NCBI GenBank assembly: GCA_020152595.1
Contig: JAIGNY010002050.1
Location: forward strand, 1,045,001 to 1,109,000
Reading direction: 5' to 3'
DNA from: Chiridota heheva
Taxonomy: Eukaryota; Echinodermata; Holothuroidea; Apodida; Chiridotidae
Length of the DNA: 64,000 bases
Shown here: positions 13,801 to 25,800 of the stretch, in pieces
Layout of the letters: each line of letters opens with the position of its first letter
How positions within the stretch are numbered: the first letter of the stretch is position 1
Notes under the pieces: model-generated
Seen by the model: the letters and a program-made list of their open reading frames with translations, nothing else
The model's database searches: none
What the model was told of the DNA's origin: nothing
Translations under genes and position numbers: made by a program

Positions 13801-16800
13801 TTAAATCAGACCTCTTTCAACTTGGCATCAACCCCGCCACTCTCGGCACCTATTCCTGGCCCACTTTTCCGCCTTGGGCCACCCCCCTTCCTTCTGTCCA
13901 CCTAGACCTCTCCACTTATAACAAAACTCAAACTCACCCTAATCTCTTCATCAATCTTCACAACCAAATCAAAGACCAACTCTCAAATTACACCTCCATC
14001 TATACTGATGGCTCCAAGGAAGGCAACAAGACAGCTGCTGCTGCCTTCATCCAAGACATCACCCTCAGTAGCAGACTTCCTGACCACTCATCCATCTTTT
14101 CAGCCGAGGCTAAGGCCATTCTCCTCGCCCTCAACTTTATTGAGTACTCTCCTCTTAGTCACTTTGCCATTTTCTCTGACTCAAAGGCTGTTCTTACTTC
14201 ATTACTCAATCTTAAATGGGATAACCTCACCTGCCACCTCCTCCTCCGGAAACTCTTCTCTCCCACCCTCTGCAGGAAAAGTGTTCTTTTCTTCTGGATA
14301 CCCAGCCATGTTGGCATCCCTGGCAATGACAGGGCTGATACAGCTGCTAAGCTTGCCCTTAACCTCCTCCCTTCCCCTTTTCCCAAAACCCTCTCTGACA
14401 TCAAACCGCTTATTGCTTCTCTTATTCGTGACCGCTGGCAAACCTTATGGAACTTCCAAATTGATAACAAACTTCATGTTATCCAGCCCACAATCCCGAT
14501 CAAATCCACCATCAACAACCTTTCTCAGACGACAACGTTCATATTACCCGTCTTAGAATTGGTCACACCCACCTCACTCACTCCCACCTCCTTATTGGTT
14601 CCCCCAACCCTCTGTAACAATTGCCACTGCATCCTCACAATCCAACACGTTCTCCTTGCTTGCCCCTGTACAACCTTCCCAGAGCTTCCTCGCTCCCCAC
14701 AACTCAATTGCTGAGTTCTTCCAAAAAAATCCTCCAGATAAAATAGTCTCCTTCCTTCAGCATGCATCCCTCTATAACCATATTTAATTCTCCTCTTCCA
14801 CCCCCTCTCTACTTTGTTTTTGTTTTACCCATGCACCTCCTCTCTCGATCACAGCTTTCTGGCTTTTGTTCTTGAATTTCTCTCATTCTTCCCCTGGTCT
14901 CTTTCCTTACTACCTCCAAAATGATCTGACCTCTCAGGCACAATTTGACCTTCGTTGTCGTGGTGCCGTTAAGACCTCATCAAACAAACAAACAAACAAA
15001 CTGTTTAATGTTACACATTGCGGTGCGTATCACAATAAATTTTCTTTTACTATCCAAGCGGATTACTGAAAAGAAAGATTTGGTATTCCGTATTTTCGGA
15101 ATAATGGAATAGCGTTAATTTCGAACCTTGAACGTCAAAAATGATCTGTCAAAACTAGAGAAATCATGGGCAGACCTAGTTTATTACCAAAATTCTTTGA
15201 TGAAAAGATTTTAAATCTTTGCTTACCTCCCCCCCCCCTCCCCTTTTCATCCTTCCAATTAAACTTGTATGAAATAAAAACTTTAAAAGATTTTTGCATT
15301 TTCTTCCCATTCATACACTTTAGATTTTGCATATATTGAAAAATACTTCCCATTCATACATTTTGAATTTTGCATATATTGAAAAATACTTAAAACTTTG
15401 ACCAGCCATAATATAAAAATAAATAAGCAATTTTAACATTTAACACTCTGTACTAAAGGCTCTTTTGATCATAAACATTTTGAAATCTTTATTCAATTTT
15501 CAGTAGCTGTTGTATCCTTTAAATTTAACAATTCAAATGAAATTCTTTTTTTTGATTGATGTGCACTTCAGCAATTTCATGATGTCGCCAAAGAAAAGTT
15601 AAAGCGGTGTGAGGAACTTGTGCATGATCAGCACCTACAGCAGCAAGGGTGGATGGCAGTTGTCGCCAATCTAGATGACATCACAAGGTCTGTATGAGTG
15701 ACGTTGTCTTGTATAGATATGCAAACATTTTTAAGTGATGTAAAAGTAAAATTGTTTTTTTATTGAAAGAATTGTGTTTCAAGTGGATATTCATTGACTA
15801 ACAAGACAAACCTCATTACGTTTTCCTCTTTTATTTCAACCAGCTTTGATGTTTTGGTCTTATGTCAAATTTTTGATCTCATTCTGTTCACAGTATTTCT
15901 TGCTAGAAATAATAGATCTGTTATATAATAATAGATCTCTTATATAACCTCCATTTTTTGGTGTACCCCAATATCTTACATATTTTCACACAGTAAAATT
16001 GAGAGAATGTTATATTATTTCCCCCGTTATTTTTGGAAGGATCTATGCTACTGATAAATTTTGTTATACATATCAAACACTGTTTTTGTATTCAAATCTT
16101 GAAGAAATACCACATGGTTCAGTAATCAAGCTACCTTACATGATATAAAATGTTATGAGAACACAATGGGGAAGAATGATTCATTGTAGTTTGAAATAGG
16201 TTACATTGTGAGATTAGTAAGTAAATCCATCCCTTGCTGTATGTGATAATTGCTGTCCACGTCAATTTGAAATATGTTTCGTTAATACCACAGTGTACCG
16301 AAACAACTATATACAAACTTCAAAAATGACATATAAACAAACACATGCAATACACAATTTTGCATTACATTCTAGTCACTTTTGTAACTGGGTCATTCGA
16401 CGACAGTCACTCTTTGTTAAATGTCAAGCATGGCATGGTATTTACTCCCATTGCATCACTTAGCAATTTTCACTCATGCAAGACATCGAGCCTCTCTCTG
16501 CTTGTAACTTTCTTTGTTTGAAATTAATTTTCATAATGTAATGAACTTATGTAGATGTGTATATGTCTATGTGGATGTGCATTAGTTTTGACTATGTTAC
16601 GAAAGCATGACCATAATTACAATTATTGGTCTTTATGCTAATAGCGTAAGGAGCCTATGCAGTCATGCTGGTGTGTGTATGTATGTATGTCTGTGGCAGC
16701 TCGTAAGCATGATATCTCAAGAACGATACATCAAATTCATGTCATATGTGGTATACAGATAGCTCATGATCTGTAGATGTGCCATTTTGTTTTTGGTGGC

Positions 16801-19800
16801 GATGTAATACATACTAATGAGTAGGTGGGGCTTAATATAAGTATCATGAAATGCTCATATTTTTACAATCGCATGTCTGTTTTGTTTCATAATTGGTGTA
16901 ATTATGTTGCTAGCTAGTGTGTATACGTTCATGGTACAAAAATGTTGAATTTCATTAATATGCATAGTGGGCGGGGCTTAACTTGATTTTGTTGTAAAGA
17001 GCTTGTAAGCACGGTATCTCAAGAACGGTAAACTCCATTCGTATCATATTTGGTACACAGATTTCCCATGATCTTTAGATGTGCCCTATTGTTTTTGGTG
17101 GTGATGTCATGCATATTAATTAGTAGGCAGGGCTTAATGTAAAAATCTTAAATATCTTAAATATTTTAACAATCACTTGTCTGATTTGTTTCATAGCATA
17201 ATCATGTTGTTGGCTAGTGTGTATGTGTTCATTTGATAAAAACGTTGAATCTCATTTAATATGCGTAGTAGGCAGGGCTTAATATAGTTTTGCTAAAATG
17301 GACTTCTAAAGATGGTATCTCAGAAAGGACAAACTGTATTCACATCATGTGCAGTACATAAATCTCATGATCTGTAGATGTGCCTTATTGTTTTCGGTGG
17401 TGATGTCATGCCTATAAATTAGTAGGCAGGGCTTAATGTAAAAATCTTGAACTGCTCATATTTTAACAATCACATGTCTGTTTTGTTTTATATTTTGTAG
17501 AATTATGATGTCAACTAGTTTGTATGTGTTCATTTTATAAATAAAAACATTGAATTTCATTAATATGAATAGTGGATGGGGCTTAATATGATTTTGCTGA
17601 AAAGTGCTTGTAAACACAATATCTTAAGAAGGATTAATGTCATGTCAAATAGTTCATGATATGCAATGGCATAATATTTAATACAAATCAATGAAGATGA
17701 AGGGAAAAAAAGCATCGGAACCACAACATCTTCTGGTTCTGGTTTCATATCATATTTACACTCTAGTTTTGAATTGTAGGCATTTCAGTTTGTTTAAAAT
17801 CACTTCTAAACTTGGGACTTTCAAGTAAATTTGTAATTTAAATGTGATGTGTCAATTTGTTTTGTCAAGGTTTCTGCTAATATTCCAAGATGGAATATTG
17901 TGGTGAAAAGTTGTGTTGGGTACTTACTGTACATGTAGTATGATGATTATGGAAGTGGCTATTTTCCTCTTTTTACTTCCTGAAGATTTGGTCTACATCT
18001 AGCTTCATACACATGAAATTCCATGTAATTGCAAATTTGTAACTCTACAGTTTTTTTCTTTTTTTAAATGCATTCTCTATTCCAAATTTAGTGCTTTTAA
18101 ACAGAGGGCTGAGCAGTTTCATAAGAATATGAGTGAATTTCTAAGAGAGCGCCCCCTGTTGCAAGATCGAGTATCACAATTTACAAGTATTCTTAGTTTG
18201 CTGGAAAAGACTCCGTTACTACCTTGTTTACGCCACATTGAAAGCTCTGAAGTTCAGGAAATTAGCTTGTTGCAATGGATCAGTAACCAGGTATGAATAT
18301 TGGATATACTGGCAGTGAGCATTTGTTTAGCCAGGAGGTCAAAGAGTTGTATGCCCCCTCACCCACCTCCATAAAGTAAAGTAAGTTAGGCGACTAAAGA
18401 GAAACATTTGAAAAGTACTATAGAATATTTAGTTCCTTTCAATCTTGAGTTGTTTTGGATTAATATATAATTTCTTTTATTTTTATTTTTATCAACCACA
18501 TCACAGGTATGTCCTATCTTTTCTTCGGTAATCATATTTTATTCCAGAATGTAATATTTTCCCAATGCCTCTAAGCACTAATGTGTGAGATTTAAATGTT
18601 AGTTCTAATTTTTGATGGTGCATAGATGATTTTTGAGTTTTAGAAGATGTAGGTGGGTTGTAGAGTTTGACAATTGAACTGACGAAGATACAGGAGAACA
18701 AAGGATTCTTTGTCAAGTAGCACATTTGTCATTTTTACAATCATTTCATTATGTTCTAACAAAGCAAGGTGTTGTATTCAATTTGTAATTCCCATATTAA
18801 AATATCCAAGAATAAATCCACAGAAATAATTCCTCTTTTTTTAATTTTATTTGAATAATGTGTTGTACTTTGAGATTGAAATCAAATTTCCCAAAACATG
18901 TTATATCAATTTAATCCAAGCAAACAGTACATAAATAACACTTAACCAAAGAGCTTTTGTCTGTTAAGTTGAGGTGGAAATGTGTTCTGTTTATTTATCT
19001 ACTCAATTTGAATCTCTTACGTTCATTTTCCTGCAGGACCAGAAGAGCACCTTGAATCAGATGGCCAACCAATGCAGTAAAGCTGTGGAGCAGTTTACGG
19101 AGAGTGTACTGGAGAACCTGCACAAAGAGTGTGCCAAATGTCTAGGTAAGGTTGGCTTGTGTACTCAGTCAAACTTGTGTGTATTTTTCTGGGGATGTTG
19201 GAATATTCAAAAGCACTTGCTTGCACATGACAGTACTTGTAATATTTCACATAAACTTTAAAATCAAATCACAATCCTTTATATCATTATTACCTTATTT
19301 ATTTTTCAATGACAAAAATGCTGAATAAGAATAGAAAAAGCAGCAATTTGTATAGTCCATAGTGTGCTAAACTTATTTATTCACATAACTATCTATTCTT
19401 GATCTCTACAGTGTATCTTCCTCAGTACCCCAGTATTTATTATTATTATTATTTTTTTTATTTTTTTATCTCACAGAGGCAGTGGATAAACCTAGCATGA
19501 AGGAAATCAAAGGGCTGGGGGAGAGGTTGTTTGGTCTGGAACAACTTCTTACAAGTGCCCAGAAGATACTCACAGATCAGGCTGAGATGGCTCAAGTAAG
19601 TTTATTTACAATCATACTTTATTTTGCATTTGATCAGGTTCTTATATTTCAGACGACAGTTTCAGGCATTTTAGAATACATCCTTCACCTTCAGCTCTTT
19701 TAATTGTCTTCTTTGATATAAGCTGTTTGATCACTTGTACTTTGATTAATAAAGGCATATAAACAGGTAGATATTTTCTATTCACCAGAAAGAACTCTAA

Positions 19801-22800
19801 ATACTGAATAAAATAGTTTTTTTAAGTTATTACAAAAGCCACTGTAGTTTCGGAGTTATGATTAATCAAAGTTTAAATTATGCAAAGTTGTGATGTATGA
19901 AATAGAAGACAGCTCAAAATCTTTAATGTAATTCTTTCTATCCCAAATTTCCGTCACTGAATAATAATAATATATGGAATTTATATGGCGCATTTTGTAG
20001 TTTGTAAAGAACTATTCAAATACACTCTACAATCAACAGACTAGTTCTCCGGCTGCCTATGGGCGCACATGAACTTAGTACTTAAAGGGAAAGTGAATAA
20101 AGACCTAGTTTTCACGCTTCTCTTCTCGAATAGTGTTCAGAGAACCAGGCAGGGGTGACTGTCCTGCCGTAGGGACCATCAGCTTAACGTCCCCTCCGAT
20201 AACGGTGTGCGCCATTCAAGCATTGTCACTTTTCTCCTGCTAACTTTGGATTTGGGGAATGATGGGGATTACAAACTTCTTGGTCATATTCAACCTCATG
20301 TTTAAAGAACGTTAGTGAAGAATTGAAAAACAATAATTTCACAATTGGACAGTCAAATTCATTGGTACTGATATTGGGATATTATCACTCAATATAAATA
20401 TTGTATATTATTAATTAATATTATTGTTCTAAAGGTTCTTAAGTATTTGTTCTACTTATGAACTTGTTTATGTTGTTACCTCAGGGCTTGGTGCAGAATC
20501 AGACACGGGTCAGTAACATAAACGATCCATCGGTGCTTCCAGACCTCTGTTCCAGCCATCAACAGCAGTTGGATGTAATGAACAAGAAACACTTGCAGCT
20601 GATTGAGATTTGTAGGAGATGTCAAGTTGCCAAGGAAGAACTTTGCCAAAACCTTCATGTTCGTCTCAGGTCCGTTTGATACTCATTGATTGATATTTGA
20701 TTCTCATTAATTGATATTTTCAGGAAATTTCCCTGCTTTCTAAGTGTGTCATTCATTTTTTCTATTCAAGGGAGAACTTTGTCAAAATCTTGACATCAAG
20801 TAATTTCTTGTTCTTTGTGATGAAAACTCCCAGTTAGTTTCTCTGCTTTATATTAAAATGTAAATATGAATATGACAAATGTATTGAATTTTATGTGAAA
20901 GATATATATCTGTAAGAATCAGAAATATTATAAAAGCCCTGAATTGATCTAATTTTTTAAAAGAAGAAAACCTTAATTCTTATAAGTTGTTTGCTGAAAA
21001 TCAATCTGATATTTTCTCTTCATGTAATATATGGATAGTGCAATATTAAGTATTGGGAATATTAATTAAAGGAAGTTATTGTTACCATTTATAGCAAATT
21101 GTTATTTTTTGTATGCAAATTTTACCTGAATTGTTTCCATATCCCATTCATGTCCTTTCAAAATTTGATTTTTTTTTCCTCAAATTGATTTCATCTGCGG
21201 TTGCTTTGATGGAAGACAAATTGATTTCAGTTCTTAAAGTTACTCCTTCACTGTGTCTCATTCTCTTTTAAAATTTATAATTAATTAAAAAAAAAAGACA
21301 ATTTTGAGGATTAGTTCAGTGGTCAAGCATGGTCATCTTATATGAAAAAGGACTTCAAAGGAAACAAAATGGTGAAGAAGGCATTCAAAAATATTATTCC
21401 GTAAAAGAGATATTCAGATTTAAACTTTGGTATCATTTCTGTAAAACGACTGAAATCAGACTAGTTGTGAAGTCACAGCCTCAGATTCCTCAAAGTCTTT
21501 TATGAAAGTTTATTTAATTTTTTCACTATTTGAATTTTTTTCTTCAAACTTTCTTTAGGTGGTATATTATAAATACCCTTCCTAGATTCAGTTTTACTAC
21601 TTTTTGACATATCCCATGGTTTATAAGCCACAAAAATTGCAGAACAAAATATGATTGATTACACAAGGGAACAGGAGATTATTTAACCGCCTATTATCGA
21701 TTTTTAAAGACCTGTTATGTGTGAATATTGTATGCCTAATCCCTGGTTACGACTACTACATAACACTCTATACCCACAGTGTAAAATGAGCGAAGACACT
21801 TACAATCTGCAGGATGTCTTTTGTTTGGCAAACAAAAGAGCAACAGCAGGCTCGTTCCTAACAAAGGAAGGATTTATACTGATCAATACCTGTTGAAGGA
21901 ATTGCATTTGCCCCCCACTACGTTCAGTTTATGATAACATACACTAATGTTGTTGAATGTAACATGAAATTGCTATGTTGTTCTGTCAACCAATAGTTTC
22001 AATGAAGAAGAAAAAACATGTCTTTGTCTTTTCAACTAACATTAGTTTTACAGATCATTTACAAAAAAAAAATATAGTTAGAAAAAAAAGGAGGGAAGAA
22101 GGGACAAGGAGGGAGGGAGGGAGGGAGAGGTGAAATTTAAGTGAAATACGAACAATTAGCATTCCCCTTGATATCTCTCCCTAATTTATATAAAGTTAAC
22201 TCGGGCGGGCGTAAGGGGAGCAAGATCCCCAATATTTTCCATTAGTATTACTTGCCCCACCAATCACTAAAAATCTAGTGGACCCCCTCCTTCTTCATAA
22301 CATCATTTTTTCGCCAAAGGATTTAACCCCTTTCGGTTGCTAAGATGGGCACCTTTTTCTTATCGCCATCCCTGAAGTCATCAGGTGCTAGGGGAGTGTT
22401 TTTTACAGGTGAAAAGTTTTCATTAGGATATGCCCAGGGCCCCCACATTTGTAAATCCGGCCCTGCCTTGATGTAAGGGGTCAGTTCTTATTGACAATAC
22501 AAAGTTATACCGTTCTATACTTACTTCAGCTTATACAACAGCGCCGGATTGTATTAAAAGTTATAGGGGGGAGGGGGGGGGGATATTACCCGGATTCTAT
22601 GTGAGACACCGCAGGTGGGATCCAGGGAAAGCTCTTAATCTTTCTTTACCAAGGTTACTTCTGATCAAATATATACTGCCGCAAATGACATATTTTTGTA
22701 CATGTTTCAACAGCAAAATCTTATACTTCAAATTGAAATTTCGGCAGTTGATGTGACTGCGAACCTTGACTTGAGGGCCATAGCTCTCCGGTACACACTT

Positions 22801-25800
22801 TCAGTTGGGATCATTAATTATTAAGTTTATAGTTATTATTTAATTGCTGCGAATTAAGGCCCATCTTCATAGATATATTCGTAGACTATTTATTTTTATT
22901 TGTTGAATAATCTAAATGAAAGCATTGCCCCCACTTCCGTTGCCTGGAGAGCGAAACAAACAGCTGCAGCTTTGAAAAATTTATTATCATTAATCAAATG
23001 TATCTCTTGTATAGTTAAGGGTCATACATGGGTGTCTCTTATGTTTAAAATCCTTGATGAGCTGGACCTGTGAAATGAAATATGATACCATACTGCTAGT
23101 CAGCTAGTCCCCGGAGACTCCTCCCACAACGCTATCAAAGTTTATAGAGATATACTGTGCCCTTCGTCGTACCAACATAAAATGGTTTGTACGTGCTTAT
23201 GGTTAATACACATGAAGAAAAAGTTTACCCGTTGGGGATTTATTTAATAGTGAGGATATGAAAATCATGTTGGGGGGGGGGGGAAAAAAGTGAAGCTATG
23301 AAAATCATATGGGGTTCAAAGTGAAGCTATGAAAATCATGTGGGGTTAAAAGTGAGGATATAAAATCATTTGGGGCCTATTAAAAGTGAGGATATGAAAA
23401 TCATGTCGGGGGGCTACGTCATTTCTTCAGTAGGTAAATGGAGAGAAAAGGCGACGGCTCTCCTTTCTTTCAAAGTTGATTAAAACTGAAAAAGAAGACA
23501 ATCGTGTTTAGGCCTTATAAACTGGAAACATTAAAATCAGGTCTTGGGGAGGGGGTGGGAGACTTTGAAGACCTTTCTTTAGTAGGTAAAAGAAAAGGCG
23601 ACAGACTCTTATTTTTCAGGAATTGAAAAAAACGAAAGAAATTGTTATGTTTAAAGCTGCAATAAAATGCAATATACTACTTTAATTGTTGGAGCGGCAC
23701 TTCGTAGCGCGTGTTTACTTTTCCATTTGGAATGTTTTATTGTATCGTAAGATAGCAACATTTTGAAAGTACAAAAACTTAATTTTTACCATGTTTCTCA
23801 AGGCTTACATGACTTACATAACCTCAGATAATTTTATGTCAGCTTTAACCCTTACTCTACCAGGGCTTTAGAAATAGCGACCCCAATTTTCGTAACTTTT
23901 TTTTTCTATGCATTTTTGACAACTTTCCTTTCATTTTCTTTCGTTACAAGTTTGGTTGGAATAGATGCTAAGTTATTTAGCTTTTGAGTAATTAAAACCA
24001 ATTAAGGAAATATTAGACAGAATTATGCAAAATAAGCAATTTTTGGCTAAATTTGGTCAACAAATGGTCAATCTTTGCAGAAGTATAACTTCTTGTCAGT
24101 ATTGAAAACAGAGATTTGTGTTACATATTTAGATTTATTTTGAAATTTCCTTTCTAATGATACTAACCTACATTTTTTAGAAAGAAAGGGTAAGCTTTTA
24201 TCATCAAAAATGATAAAAGTCAAACGTCCCCTGAAAGCTGCAGCAGAAAAATAATTACGCAGTGGTCACGGCGGGACTCGAACCCGGAGCGCTCGCACGC
24301 TAGTCGCGTAATTTTCCCCTGCGCTACGTGGTCGTTGAAATTGGATGGCTGTAATTTTGTTCTTATAGGATAGGTTCTAAATAGAGGGGGGTATGCCTTT
24401 ATTTATATGTCAAATGAAAGGAAATTTCAAGCGCTTTCGAACGGCGGTTCAACCAAGCATGCGTGTTGTGAGGTTTGGGTTTCACGATTTTTTGAACAAA
24501 ACCGGCCAAAAATGGCAGAAATTCATGAAATTTTGCAGAACTTTCACTAGAACAAAAGATTGGACGTAGGGATTATAAAGATTATACCAGAAACCAATAC
24601 TGTCATGTCTTAGGACTTGCGTGTTTGATTTTGAAGCAAAAATGTGATCTTGAAATTATCGTAAGATTTAAAAAAAAAAATTAAAAAATGCAATTTTTTT
24701 TAGCAATTATTGATTTTATCATTTCTTGATGTAATTTTTCTAAAAAATTATGTAATATAACCCTAAAAAAAGTTTCATTTTATAACAAAACTATTCAAGT
24801 ACTTTAAAATGATACCAAGATCACTCGTATAGGACTGTGGTAAAGTCCCGATTTTATTTTTAGAAAAGGTGGTTTGAAATCGCGATATAGTATCGCCGTG
24901 GTAGAGTAAGGGTTAATACAATGTTTAGATCACAAAGTTTGAGAGGTGAGAGAGGAAATTCATATTAACAGGCTTAAAAGTACATCGTGGAATGTGAGTT
25001 GGAGGGTCTTGCGCAAATCAGTGCACACTGTTCCTAAGTGCCTGGGGTCTAATAAACATACACGTGGTATTGCACAAGGATGGGGAAAGTTGAAACGGAA
25101 TCAAATCATACTAGCACGTTATCCGTGAGTAAATCCAGGAATTTTGATGGGTAGGGGTTACCATATTTAGGATCGTAGTCAGTTATTAGTGCATGATCCG
25201 TTAGAAATATTTCTTTTCTTGTGTATTGAGAAGTAAATAAGTAGCAAAATAAGAAATTACAAAGAGATGAATATACTTCTGTATATTTTGATATAACTTC
25301 AATGCAAAGCAGCCCAAGTTTTCAATGTAATTCTGACCACAAACACATTTCCAATCAAAAGAAACAAATGAGATAGATCTGAGTATACCAGATAGATTTT
25401 TTTCATAATTTGAATTTAAAAGAAAATTTGGCCGGCATTTTTTTTTTTTTTTGCTTCAGCTGTTTTTATTTTTGCTTTAGCTGTTTTTATTTTGTCTTCA
25501 GCTGGACAAAAAATAAGAAAACATTTGAATGTGCAGCATCATACATAAAGAGATAAAATACAGCAAAATAATCACAAAACTTACATACAGAAAATAAAAT
25601 AGGCTTTTAATGTATAATCATCATGGGAGGTAAAAGCAAGCAAGATCTATGAAAACTTCTCCTGGAAGCACTTGTAAAGCTGACAGATTGATACATGCCA
25701 GTCCAAAGAACAGCTTCTATTGTTATTGTAAGGAGCTTATTTTCTGGTGTGTGCACTGGAGAGAATATAACTGTTTTGGCTGTGATCAGAACTGGGGGGA

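Larger units (their letters stand above)
9835..14999 (+). mobile_element. I-superfamily LINE, 5165 bp, defective
   Basis: Non-LTR retrotransposon bounded by an 11-bp target duplication ACTGTTTAATG (9824-9834 and 15000-15010) and ending in a (CAAA)n tail. Order: gag-like ORF1 with zinc knuckles, APE endonuclease, reverse transcriptase, RNase H, C-terminal CCHC-type finger. The RNase H together with the other domains points to the I group (I/Nimb-like); the clade is inferred. The 5' end starts inside ORF1, so the copy is slightly truncated. Reading frames are interrupted, so it cannot be autonomous as it stands. Inserted in RB1CC1 intron 3 in the sense orientation. Confidence 0.9.
8911..15137. 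mobile_element. Possible inverted-repeat DNA element interrupted by the LINE
   Basis: The left end has GAAGTTCAA...CACTATTCC near 8911-8940. The right end, read on the other strand from about 15137, has GTTCAAGGTTCGAAATTAAC then GCTATTCC. The similarity suggests degraded inverted ends of one element of about 1 kb, split by the LINE insertion at 9835. No clear target duplication, so this is tentative. Confidence 0.35.

Noticed and set aside
14008-14556. 182-residue frame over the LINE RNase H region
   Set aside because: Wrong frame: the RNase H motif IYTDGSK is in another frame.
24946-25128. 60-residue frame MREEIHINRLKS...
   Set aside because: No recognised domain and no splice context; lies inside the 4.2-kb insertion. 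Could be a decayed transposon frame, but I cannot support it.
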